In this document: in pieces, positions 52,336-60,441 of the stretch | Position numbering within the stretch: the stretch's first letter is position 1 | How the letters are laid out: each line of letters begins with the position of its first letter | Assembly (NCBI GenBank): GCA_048262255.1 | Contig: JBLXFH010000006.1 | Span: 101,212 to 165,211, forward strand | Reading direction: 5' to 3' | Source of the DNA: JABMNT01 sp048262255 | Lineage (GTDB): Bacteria; Pseudomonadota; Alphaproteobacteria; Rhodospirillales; Casp-alpha2 | Length of the DNA: 64,000 nucleotides | The notes under the pieces: model-generated | Database searches by the model: none | The model's input: only the letters and a program-made list of their open reading frames with translations | Told to the model about the DNA's origin: nothing | Made by a program: the position numbers and the translations under genes

Positions 52336-53682
52336 ATGACAAGAGACCTGTTCGGAACGGATGGTATCCGCGGCACCGCAAACCGTGGCAACATGACGGC
52401 GGAAATTGCCTTGAAAGTCGGCATGGCGGCGGCCTTGCAGTTTCGCAATGGCGATCACCGGCACCGGGTCGTCATTGGCAAGGATACACGCCTCTCCGGA
52501 TATATGTTGGAGCCGGCCCTGACGTCCGGTTTTATCTCCATGGGTATGGATGTCATTCTGGTCGGCCCGATGCCGACACCGGCCATTGCCATGCTGACAC
52601 GCTCTCTGCGTGCCGATTTGGGTGTCATGATTTCGGCTTCCCATAACCCGTTTGAAGATAACGGAATCAAGCTGTTCGGGCCGGACGGTTATAAATTGTC
52701 CGATGCCGTTGAGGCGGAGATTGAAACCAATGTGGCGAACGGGTTTACGGAAAAGCTGATAGAGCCATCCAAGCTCGGTCGGGCACGCCGGCTTGATGAT
52801 GCGGTTGGACGTTACACGGAATATGTGAAACGCACCTTCCCGCGGGCGCGGGGCCTGGATGGCCTGAAAGTTGTGATCGATTGCGCCAATGGAGCTGCCT
52901 ACAAGGTGGCACCCGAGGTGCTTTGGGAACTGGGCGCGGATGTCATACCGGTTGGTGTTGATCCGGACGGAACCAACATCAACAAGGGATGCGGCTCGAC
53001 GGATACGGATTATATGCGCGAACAAGTCGTGTCCCACGGCGCCGATATTGGCATTGCGCTGGATGGTGATGCGGATCGCCTGCTGATTTGTGATGAACAT
53101 GGCGCTATGATTGATGGCGACCAGATTATGGCGCTGATCGCCAAAAGCTGGCTCGACCAAGGGGCCTTGAAAGGTCAGGGAATTGTCGCCACGGTTATGT
53201 CCAATCTGGGACTGGAGCATTATCTGACGGATGTTGGCTTGCGACTCGACCGGACGCAGGTGGGCGACCGGTATGTGGTTGAACATATGCGTGCGAACGG
53301 CTTCAATTTGGGGGGCGAGCAGTCCGGGCATATCGTGCTGGGTGATCATTCCACAACCGGTGACGGCCTGATGGCGGCTCTGCAGGTTCTTGATGTGGTC
53401 GTCGCCTCCGACGCGCCAGCAAGTGAATCCACCCGTCTGTTCGATCCGCTGCCGCAGTTGCTGAAAAACGTTCGCTTCAGCCATGGAAAACCTTTGGAAG
53501 ACAGGCAGGTGGTCAACGCGATCCGGGAAGGGGAAGCCCGCCTGTTAAACACCGGGCGCATTCTCATTCGCAAATCGGGAACCGAGCCCTTGATCCGGGT
53601 GATGGCGGAAGGCGATGATGAAGCGCTGATTGCGTCCGTGGTCAACGATATTGCCTCAGCGGTTGAGCAGGCGGCAAAGTAA
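52336..53682 (+). CDS. glmM: Phosphoglucosamine mutase
   Basis: Converts glucosamine 6-phosphate to the 1-phosphate for cell-wall precursor synthesis. FGTDGIRG opens the protein; the phosphoserine is S102 in MISASHNPFEDNGIK; the metal loop is ALDGDADR; GGEQSGHI and the C-terminal RKSGTEPLIRVMAEG bind substrate. I chose ATG 52336 (MTRDLFG); TTG 52324 lies just upstream in frame. 448 residues. Confidence 0.95.
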   Translation: MTRDLFGTDGIRGTANRGNMTAEIALKVGMAAALQFRNGDHRHRVVIGKDTRLSGYMLEPALTSGFISMGMDVILVGPMPTPAIAMLTRSLRADLGVMISASHNPFEDNGIKLFGPDGYKLSDAVEAEIETNVANGFTEKLIEPSKLGRARRLDDAVGRYTEYVKRTFPRARGLDGLKVVIDCANGAAYKVAPEVLWELGADVIPVGVDPDGTNINKGCGSTDTDYMREQVVSHGADIGIALDGDADRLLICDEHGAMIDGDQIMALIAKSWLDQGALKGQGIVATVMSNLGLEHYLTDVGLRLDRTQVGDRYVVEHMRANGFNLGGEQSGHIVLGDHSTTGDGLMAALQVLDVVVASDAPASESTRLFDPLPQLLKNVRFSHGKPLEDRQVVNAIREGEARLLNTGRILIRKSGTEPLIRVMAEGDDEALIASVVNDIASAVEQAAK

Positions 53683-53695
53683 CTCACATGCGCTT

Positions 53696-55093
53696 CTAGA
53701 CGACGGCAAACCCGGTGTCGGGCTTTGCATTGAGAATACGCGTCAGGGTTTCCAGCCCCCGTTTGACATCTTCCAGGGAATTTCTGCCGCCCGTACAAAT
53801 GCGCAGGGCATTTGGCGCAGGCGTCCTGCCGACCACGAAAGCCTCCCCGGAAGCCAGCCGGATACCCTGACGAGCAGCTTCCGCGCGAAAGGATTCTCCC
53901 CGCCAGGGAGCCGGTAAGTCGAGCCACACATGATAGGCATTGGGGTCAGACGCGAAGGTAAAGCCGTCCAGTGTCTCAATAGCCAGTTCGGTGCGAATCC
54001 GGGCTTGCTGGCGTTGCCAGGCAATGAGTTCATCGCCGGACCCGTCTGCCATCCAGCGCCGCGCGATTTCCGCCATCAGCGGTGGCGTCATCCAGTTGTT
54101 GAGACGGACCATGCCGCGCAAGGCCTGGGCGCGTGATTCCGGGGCCAGCACATAACCGACCCGCAAACCGCCCGCCATACATTTCGACAGGCCACAGATA
54201 TAAAAGCTCAGTTCCGGCGCATAAGCCGAAAGGGGGCGCGGCGCATTTTCCGCCAGAGAGCCCCAGACATCATCCTCAATAATAAAAAGGTCGTGCTTGC
54301 GGGCAATCGCCGCAATTTCCTGACGCCGCTCGGTCGGCATGGTGATTGTCGATGGATTGTGCAGGGTCGGCATCAGATAGAGGGCTTTCGGCGATGAATG
54401 CCGGCAGATGTCATCCAGCGCGTCGGGGCGCAGGCCGTGCTCATCCATGGCGACACCTTCCAGCCGGTAGCCCATCTGGTTCGACAGGTTGATAATGCCG
54501 GGGTAGGTCAGGGCTTCGGTCAGGATCAGTTCGCCCGGTCGGGCAATGGTCATCAAACTCAGCAAAATACCCTGCTGTGCGCCGCTGGTGATCGCAACCT
54601 GATCGACCGGCGCGTCGAGATCAAAGCTCGAAATCCAGGCGGCGCCAGCGGCCAGATGGTCTGGGTGTCCGGTATTCTGCTGGTAATCGGTCAGAGGCGT
54701 TAAATCGGTCTCGCGGCTGAGTTCTCCCAAGGTCCGGGCCAGGCATTCACCGGCCTTGCCGAGGGCTGGTGTGGCCAGCGCGAAGTCCAGGTCAAAAGAC
54801 TGGTTGGCGGTGGCGCTCATGAAGCTTCCGGCGGAGGAGCGGCTGTGGGCCGGACCCAGCACGTAGGTGCCGCGTCCAACCTCGCCATCTACATAACCGC
54901 GCCGCGTTGCCTCCTGATAGGCCCGGGTGATGGTGCCCAGTGTCACTCCCAGATCATAAGCGAGATTGCGTTGCGGCGGCAGCTTGGCACCCGGCGGCAG
55001 TTGACCGTCAGAGATGGCCACCGAAATCGCATTGGCAATGGCCAGATACTTGGGGCCTTCGGCCTGGGAGATATCAGGAGTCCATATTGTCAT
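53696..55093 (-). CDS. MocR-type regulator: GntR helix-turn-helix fused to aminotransferase fold
   Basis: Residues 1-75 are a GntR winged helix (YLAIANAISVAISDGQLPPGAKLPPQRNLAYDLGVTLGTITRAYQEATRRGYVDGEVGRGTYV). The rest is a fold-type I aminotransferase domain with the PLP Lys in FYICGLSKCMAGGLRVGYVLAP. Such proteins sense amino acids or PLP and regulate neighbouring genes. I chose ATG 55093; a palindrome TATTGT-N6-ACAATA straddles this start codon, suggesting autoregulation. It is divergent from the DUF1127-led operon. Confidence 0.88.
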   Translation of the reverse strand: MTIWTPDISQAEGPKYLAIANAISVAISDGQLPPGAKLPPQRNLAYDLGVTLGTITRAYQEATRRGYVDGEVGRGTYVLGPAHSRSSAGSFMSATANQSFDLDFALATPALGKAGECLARTLGELSRETDLTPLTDYQQNTGHPDHLAAGAAWISSFDLDAPVDQVAITSGAQQGILLSLMTIARPGELILTEALTYPGIINLSNQMGYRLEGVAMDEHGLRPDALDDICRHSSPKALYLMPTLHNPSTITMPTERRQEIAAIARKHDLFIIEDDVWGSLAENAPRPLSAYAPELSFYICGLSKCMAGGLRVGYVLAPESRAQALRGMVRLNNWMTPPLMAEIARRWMADGSGDELIAWQRQQARIRTELAIETLDGFTFASDPNAYHVWLDLPAPWRGESFRAEAARQGIRLASGEAFVVGRTPAPNALRICTGGRNSLEDVKRGLETLTRILNAKPDTGFAVV

Positions 55094-55166
55094 GATACAA
55101 TAATTACATTGCATCGAATTTTTTGTCAAATATATACATACAATATCTTATATACAGGAGGTCAAT
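55085..55166. promoter_or_regulatory. Candidate MocR operators and divergent promoter
   Basis: TATTGT-N6-ACAATA at 55085-55102 covers the regulator start codon. ATACAATA recurs directly at 55095-55102 and 55138-55145, 43 bases apart (about four turns). TTGTCA (55123-55128) and TCTTAT (55146-55151) with a 17-base spacer form a plausible plus-strand promoter, and the second ATACAATA lies inside that spacer. AGGAGG (55156-55161) is the ribosome site for the DUF1127 gene. Confidence 0.5.
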
Positions 55167-55433
55167 ATGACCAATGCATACAATTCAATGAATACAATGC
55201 CCCTGCATTCGGCCCCGGTTTCCCTGCGGGACCGTTGTCAAACGGGTATGATATCTCTTTGGCGTGCCGCGATAAAAGGTTGCCGCCATCTGGATTTTCT
55301 ATTGTCACAATGGCAGTCCCGTGCAGAAATGCGCAACCAAATGAGACAATTGCCGGCGTACATTTTGAAAGATGTCGGCCTGACCCGTGATCAGGTTCTA
55401 GCGGAAGCGAATAAGCCGTTCTGTGTCAACTAG
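55167..55433 (+). CDS. DUF1127 domain small protein
   Basis: An 88-residue basic protein whose C-terminal 45 residues (LLSQWQSRAEMRNQMRQLPAYILKDVGLTRDQVLAEANKPF) match DUF1127, a domain found in many short alphaproteobacterial proteins; some bind RNA or act in phosphate and polyamine regulation. It carries a perfect AGGAGG site and comes first in the operon controlled from the MocR intergenic region, 54 bases before the dehydratase. Confidence 0.85.
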   Translation: MTNAYNSMNTMPLHSAPVSLRDRCQTGMISLWRAAIKGCRHLDFLLSQWQSRAEMRNQMRQLPAYILKDVGLTRDQVLAEANKPFCVN

Positions 55434-55487
55434 TGGAACACGTCCTTGCGCAAGCTCTGGTGCAGGAACGTGCAGGAAAGGGAACAG

Positions 55488-56462
55488 ATGCCGACAGCCA
55501 GCAAACAGGACCTTATTGACGGCGCGGAAATTGTCTACCGGCATATGTCCCCGACGGCGCAAATCCGCTGGCCGCTTCTGGCAAGCCGGACCGGCACTGA
55601 CGTTATCGTCAAGCATGAGAACCATACGCCAATCGGCGCTTTCAAGGTGCGGGGTGGACTGACCTACATGACCCGGCTGATCGCCGATCAACCGGCCTGT
55701 CCGGGTGTGATTTCGGCAACCCGCGGCAACCACGGACAAAGTATTGCTCTGGCCGCGGCCAAGGTCGGTTTGGCGGCGACCATTGTGGTTCCGCATGGCA
55801 ACAATCGGGAAAAGAATGCAGCCATGAAAGCCTATGGCGCAGAGTTGATAGAATATGGCTCCGACTTTGAAGAGGCCCGCCTGCATGCCATCGGGCTTGC
55901 TGAAGAACGCCGCCTGCATATGGTGCCGTCGTTTGATCCCTGGCTGATGCAGGGAGTCGGTTCCTACGCTATGGAATTCTTCACCGCAGCGCCTGATCTG
56001 GATACGGTCTATGTGCCCATTGGTCAGGGGTCGGGTATTTGCAGCGTCATCTCAGCGCGCGATGCGTTGGGCCTGAAAACCAATGTAGTTGGTGTGGTGG
56101 CCGAAAACGCCGCCAGTTATGCCCTGTCTTTTAAAGCGAAAGAGTCTGTTTCGACAAATACAGCCCAGACTCTCGCCGACGGTATGGCATGTCGGGTACC
56201 CGATGAAAGTGCGCTGGAAATCATCCTGGCCGGGGCGGAGCGCATTCTGACCTTGAGCGAGGACGAGATTTTGCAGGCCATGGGAATCTATTTCACCGAT
56301 ACCCATAATACCAGCGAAGGGGCGGGCGCCGCGCCTCTGGCCGGTTTGATGCAGGAACGTCGGCAGATGCGGGGTAAAAAAGTCGGGCTGATCTTGTCCG
56401 GTGGCAATGCGGACCGGGAACTTTTCGGTAAAGCTCTGGCGAATGCCCCCGCGTCCCATTAG
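55488..56462 (+). CDS. Threonine/serine dehydratase-like PLP enzyme (fold type II)
   Basis: A 324-residue enzyme. The PLP Lys lies in PIGAFKVRGG, the phosphate-binding loop is not the usual SGGL but GQGSG further in, and the C-terminal LILSGGNAD holds the pyridine-binding Ser. SATRGNHGQSIALAAAKVG is the substrate Asn loop. No ACT regulatory domain follows, so it is a catabolic type rather than biosynthetic IlvA. The substrate may be threonine, serine or 3-hydroxyaspartate. ATG 55488 is chosen with GGGAACAG before it. Confidence 0.85.
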   Translation: MPTASKQDLIDGAEIVYRHMSPTAQIRWPLLASRTGTDVIVKHENHTPIGAFKVRGGLTYMTRLIADQPACPGVISATRGNHGQSIALAAAKVGLAATIVVPHGNNREKNAAMKAYGAELIEYGSDFEEARLHAIGLAEERRLHMVPSFDPWLMQGVGSYAMEFFTAAPDLDTVYVPIGQGSGICSVISARDALGLKTNVVGVVAENAASYALSFKAKESVSTNTAQTLADGMACRVPDESALEIILAGAERILTLSEDEILQAMGIYFTDTHNTSEGAGAAPLAGLMQERRQMRGKKVGLILSGGNADRELFGKALANAPASH

Positions 56463-56492
56463 ATTACACCGGCATACAAGGACAAGGGACCT

Positions 56493-57206
56493 ATGACTGA
56501 CGAATTATTCCGCGACGATTCCTATCTGAAATCCTGTACGGCAACCGTTGTCTCCGTCGATGATGCCGGGGTCGAGTTGGACCGGACCGTCTTTTATGCC
56601 TTGGGCGGCGGCCAATTGGGCGATACAGGCGCGCTGCGCAAGGCCGACGGCACGGAAATTGAAATCAGCGATACACAAAAAGATTCGGAAACCGGTCGCT
56701 ATTGTCATCTGACCAACGGTGTGGCGGCGGATCTGACCGTTGGCGATGAGGTGACAGCAGAAATTGACTGGGAGCGGCGTTACCGGTTGATGCGCATGCA
56801 TACGGCCTGCCATTTGTTATGTGCGGCGATTGACGGTGGCGTGACGGGAGGCTCGGTCGGGCCGGACAAAAGCCGGCTTGATTTTGATCTGGAAGATACC
56901 GCTCTTGATAAGGAAGCGATTAGTGCCACGCTCAAGCGGCTGGTTGAGGAAGATCACGCGCTTGAAATTTCATGGATTTCAGATGAAGAAATGGCCGCCA
57001 ACCCCAATCTGGTTCGGACGATGTCCGTCAAGCCGCCTATGGGTAGCGGGCGGGTCCGGATTATGAAAATCGGTGACAATGTCGATCTGCAGCCTTGCGG
57101 CGGCACGCACGTCAAACGCACCAGCGAAATTGGCCGTCTGGAGGTTGGCAAAATCGAGAATAAAGGCAAACATAACCGCCGGGTGAATATTCGCCTGGCA
57201 GATTGA
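56493..57206 (+). CDS. Alanyl-tRNA editing protein AlaX
   Basis: A 237-residue free-standing homologue of the AlaRS editing domain, which removes serine or glycine wrongly attached to tRNA-Ala. The zinc site is formed by HTACH (103-107) and CGGTH (202-206). The N-terminal beta domain (VELDRTVFYALGGGQLGDTGAL) marks the AlaX-M class. In an operon with a serine/threonine-type dehydratase, it would fit protection against a hydroxy amino acid, an inference. Confidence 0.9.
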   Translation: MTDELFRDDSYLKSCTATVVSVDDAGVELDRTVFYALGGGQLGDTGALRKADGTEIEISDTQKDSETGRYCHLTNGVAADLTVGDEVTAEIDWERRYRLMRMHTACHLLCAAIDGGVTGGSVGPDKSRLDFDLEDTALDKEAISATLKRLVEEDHALEISWISDEEMAANPNLVRTMSVKPPMGSGRVRIMKIGDNVDLQPCGGTHVKRTSEIGRLEVGKIENKGKHNRRVNIRLAD

Positions 57207-57234
57207 AAATAAAAACAGTGGAGTGCACAAACGA

Positions 57235-58299
57235 ATGAATACCAACAGTTATAAAATCGCTGTTATTCCCGGTGACGGAATTGGCAATGAAGTGATGCCG
57301 GAAGCAATCCGGGTTCTGGACGTGATTGCGGGTCGCCATGATCTGTCCTTTCAGTACGATGAAAAGGACTGGAGCTGCGAGCGCTTCCATAAGCAGGGCG
57401 CCATGATGCCGGAAGATGGCCTTGATCAGATCAGGGATCATAATGCGATTTTGCTTGGTGCCGTTGGTTTTCCGGGTGTGCCGGATCACGTTTCGCTTTG
57501 GGGGCTTTTGATCCCGATCCGTCGCGAGTTCCAGCAATATGCGAACATCCGTCCGGTGCGCCTGTTTGAGGGCATGCAATGTCCGTTGGTTGGGCGTGGC
57601 CCCGGCGATATCGATTTCTGGATTGTCCGCGAAAACAACGAAGGCGAATATTCCGAAATCGGTGGCCGTATGTATCAGGGAACACCTGAAGAATTTGCCG
57701 TTCAGCAGAGTATTTTCAGCCGCCGTGGAACGGACCGCATTATGCGGTTTGCCTTCGAGCTGGCAAAAACCCGTGAACGCAAACATGTGACGTCGGCAAC
57801 CAAATCAAATGGTATTATCCATTCCATGCCCTTTTGGGATGAGCGGTTTGAGGAAGTTTCCAAAGATTATCCTGAATGCACGACAGATAAATTCCATATC
57901 GATATTCTGACGGCGCATTTCGTCCGCAACCCCGACTGGTTTGATGTGGTCGTTGGCTCCAACCTGTTTGGTGATATTCTGTCCGATTTGGGCCCGGCCA
58001 TCGCCGGCACCATTGGCATTGCGCCCAGCGCCAACGTCAACCCGGAGCGCGACTTTCCGTCCTGCTTTGAGCCGGTCCATGGTTCGGCCCCGGATATTGC
58101 GGGCAAGGGCATTGCCAATCCCATCGGCCAGATCTGGTCCTCCGCGATGATGCTGGAGCATTTGGGGCATCAGGAAGCCGCCGATGAAATTGTCGCAGCT
58201 ATCGAAAAGGTCATTCTCGATGGCTCTGTATTGACCGCTGACATGGGCGGCAAGGCGAACACCCGGGAACTGGGCCAGGCCGTTGTTGATGCCTTATGA
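57235..58299 (+). CDS. Tartrate/D-malate-type decarboxylating dehydrogenase
   Basis: A member of the isocitrate/isopropylmalate dehydrogenase family, 354 residues. IAVIPGDGIGNEVMPEA opens the Rossmann-like fold; WIVRENNEGEYSEIGGRMYQG holds the substrate-specificity segment of the tartrate/D-malate group; FEPVHGSAPDIAGKGIANPIG binds NAD. Likely substrates are D-malate, tartrate or 3-isopropylmalate-like acids. ATG 57235 is preferred over GTG 57223. Stop overlaps the PhzF start. Confidence 0.87.
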   Translation: MNTNSYKIAVIPGDGIGNEVMPEAIRVLDVIAGRHDLSFQYDEKDWSCERFHKQGAMMPEDGLDQIRDHNAILLGAVGFPGVPDHVSLWGLLIPIRREFQQYANIRPVRLFEGMQCPLVGRGPGDIDFWIVRENNEGEYSEIGGRMYQGTPEEFAVQQSIFSRRGTDRIMRFAFELAKTRERKHVTSATKSNGIIHSMPFWDERFEEVSKDYPECTTDKFHIDILTAHFVRNPDWFDVVVGSNLFGDILSDLGPAIAGTIGIAPSANVNPERDFPSCFEPVHGSAPDIAGKGIANPIGQIWSSAMMLEHLGHQEAADEIVAAIEKVILDGSVLTADMGGKANTRELGQAVVDAL

Positions 58300-59087
58300 C
58301 GACAACCCTGCCAATCTATCAGATTGACGCCTTTGCGGACCGGGTTTTCTCAGGAAACCCGGCCGCCGTTTGTCCGCTTTCGGAATGGCTGCCCGATGAG
58401 GTCATGCAGCAGGTTGCGGCCGAGAACAATTTGTCCGAGACCGCCTTTTTTGTGCAAACCGGCGATGCCAGTTGCCATCTCCGCTGGTTCACGCCCGTAC
58501 ATGAGGTTGATTTGTGTGGCCATGCCACGCTTGCTACCGCGCATCTGATTTTTGAAAAGCTCAACCCGGCTATTGATCGGATTGCCTTTGAGACGTTGAG
58601 CGGCCCGTTACTGGTCAGCCGCAAGGGCGAATTGATCGAGCTGGATTTCCCGTCCCGTCCCGCGACGCCTATGGCGTTGCCTGGGGGATTTGCGGAGGCC
58701 CATGGCTGCCTTCCTATGGAATTTTTGCGGGCTTCGAAAAATATGGCGGTGTTTGAAAAGGAATCGGATGTGCAGGCTTTTCAGCCCGATTTGACTTATA
58801 TCAAATCCCTGCAGGGCGATGGCCTTATCGTCACGGCCCCGGGTGATGCCTCTGATTTTGTCTCTCGCTATTTTGCGCCGCATGTCGGCATTGACGAAGA
58901 CCCCGTGACCGGATCGGCGCACTGTACGTCCGTTCCCTATTGGGCGGCGCGTCTCTATAAAACGCGTTTGCAGGCCCGACAGATCTCGCAGCGGGGTGGT
59001 GCGCTTTCCTGCGAACTGGTCGGAGACAGGGTGAAAATGGCCGGGCGAGCGGTGCTTTATATGGAAGGGCGCATATACCTGCCATGA
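58296..59087 (+). CDS. PhzF family isomerase/epimerase
   Basis: A 263-residue protein with the PhzF pseudo-twofold fold: IDAFADRVFSGNPAAVCPL, catalytic Glu in NLSETAFF, VDLCGHATLATAHL and DEDPVTGSAHC. PhzF itself isomerises a phenazine precursor, but no phenazine genes are present, so this is a paralogue of unknown substrate. The start (ATGA) overlaps the preceding stop. Confidence 0.87.
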   Translation: MTTTLPIYQIDAFADRVFSGNPAAVCPLSEWLPDEVMQQVAAENNLSETAFFVQTGDASCHLRWFTPVHEVDLCGHATLATAHLIFEKLNPAIDRIAFETLSGPLLVSRKGELIELDFPSRPATPMALPGGFAEAHGCLPMEFLRASKNMAVFEKESDVQAFQPDLTYIKSLQGDGLIVTAPGDASDFVSRYFAPHVGIDEDPVTGSAHCTSVPYWAARLYKTRLQARQISQRGGALSCELVGDRVKMAGRAVLYMEGRIYLP

Positions 59088-59578
59088 AGGACCGTTTCGA
59101 CATTTTCCAGGCGGTTGACGACACCCATATGGAAAGTGCCCGATTGTTGTTCCGTGAGTATCAGGAATGGTTAAACGTCGATTTGTGTTTTCAGGATTTC
59201 GAAGCCGAACTGCAAACGCTACCGGGAAATTATGCCCCGCCAATGGGCCGGCTTTATCTGGTCGTGGACCGCAAAACATCTGAACGCGTTGCTTGTGTTG
59301 CCCTGCGGCCCCAGGGGGAGGGGCGCTGTGAGATGAAACGCTTGTACGTGCGCAAATCCTGGCGGGGATGTGGTCTCGGGCGGTTTTTGGCGGAACTGTG
59401 CCTGACAGAAGCGCACAGTATAGGATATGATCAGATGTGCCTTGATACGATCAGCCACTTGACAGAAGCCCGCAGCCTATACAAATCAATGGGGTTCATG
59501 GAAACGGCGCCTTATTATGACAATCCGCTGGAAAATGTGGTATATATGCAAAGGGAGATTGGCAAGGTTGGGATGTGA
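59084..59578 (+). CDS. GNAT family N-acetyltransferase
   Basis: A 164-residue acetyltransferase. The acetyl-CoA motif is CEMKRLYVRKSWRGCGLGRFLAELCLTEAHSIGYDQMCLDTI, with the R/Q-x-x-G-x-G/A pattern as RGCGLG. The C-terminal SLYKSMGFMETAPYYDNP is typical of GNATs acting on small molecules. It starts inside the PhzF stop (ATGA) and ends the operon. The acceptor is unknown; detoxifying an amino compound from the pathway is possible. Confidence 0.85.
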   Translation: MKDRFDIFQAVDDTHMESARLLFREYQEWLNVDLCFQDFEAELQTLPGNYAPPMGRLYLVVDRKTSERVACVALRPQGEGRCEMKRLYVRKSWRGCGLGRFLAELCLTEAHSIGYDQMCLDTISHLTEARSLYKSMGFMETAPYYDNPLENVVYMQREIGKVGM

Positions 59579-59648
59579 ACCTTTTGTAAGGAATTTCCTG
59601 CTATGGTATGTAGCTAGGAGCGTGTTGAACTAAAACAGGACCGTTGAT

Positions 59649-60218
59649 TTGTTACATTATTCTGCCAATCGTTGGGCGAAAGGCGCTTTTTTATTTGTCG
59701 TATTTTGTCTGTGTATAGTCACGGCGTCTCTGGCCGTTGCCGCTTCGGATATCAACAAGAAGCGGACCTTTGGCTTAAGATCGGGCGGAGAAGGCCATAT
59801 CCAGATGCGCTCGCTCATGGCGCCTGCCCAAAGAAGTGCTTCTGGCAAACAGGTGGCAACCATACCGGTGACGGTCATCCTGAGTGTGAAGGACAATACC
59901 AAGGTTGGCGAAATCTGTGATTCCGCTCCCCGGATCAACGACTCGCTGATGAGCGCCTGGCATCAAAACCCGATCCCTTACGGCTATCTTTATGATCGTG
60001 AAAGCAACAGTGGAAAAACGAACGTCGGTTATCGACGGACAAAGGAGCAAAAGGCGGAAGACAAGCGCCTTATTCGTATTATCAATCATGCTCTTGGCGG
60101 CAATGAGATTGAACAAATTATCGTTCTCAAGGGAATCATGAGCATGGGAAGTGGCGCAATCACGCGATTGCCGTTTTCCAGTGTGAACGGTTGTGATGAG
60201 CTGGAAGTTACAAAATAA
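59649..60218 (+). CDS. Membrane-anchored or exported hypothetical protein
   Basis: A 189-residue product starting at TTG 59649, with AGGA about nine bases upstream. One hydrophobic segment (GAFLFVVFCLCIVTASLAVAA, about 12-32) acts as signal or anchor. The rest has a strand-helix pattern (ATIPVTVILSVKDNTKVGEICDSAPRINDSLMSAW). I do not recognise the family with certainty. The small domain with a Cys near residue 94 would be periplasmic. Confidence 0.55.
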   Translation: MLHYSANRWAKGAFLFVVFCLCIVTASLAVAASDINKKRTFGLRSGGEGHIQMRSLMAPAQRSASGKQVATIPVTVILSVKDNTKVGEICDSAPRINDSLMSAWHQNPIPYGYLYDRESNSGKTNVGYRRTKEQKAEDKRLIRIINHALGGNEIEQIIVLKGIMSMGSGAITRLPFSSVNGCDELEVTK

Positions 60219-60264
60219 CGTATATTTTATTTGTACCTTGTTGATATTATTGATTTTTTAGTTG

Positions 60265-60441
60265 TTTCTCTTGAGCCTGAGCGGGGCTCGAACTTGATTA
60301 TTTGTTGCTATTTGATTTTCGATCATTAGTATTCGATCACTGGTAAGTATACCAGTTGTTGCGTGGGTCCCTATATATTGTGTGTTTTGCCAGACAAATT
60401 GATGGGACTGGCAAATTTGCAAGGGTTATAAGGAAAACATC
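60265..60441 (+). repeat. Repeat-rich leader of the SPOR lipoprotein gene
   Basis: AT-rich leader with a direct repeat CGATCA (60320 and 60334), a hairpin CTGGTA-AGTA-TACCAG (60340-60355), and TGCCAG/CTGGCA (60388-60393/60408-60413). None has a T run, so they are not obvious terminators. They may control translation of the GTG-started gene. Confidence 0.35.

Noticed and set aside
52312..53484. 390-residue minus-strand frame antisense to glmM
   Set aside because: Product resembles no family, and glmM on the other strand has all its motifs. Codon structure of glmM creates this shadow.
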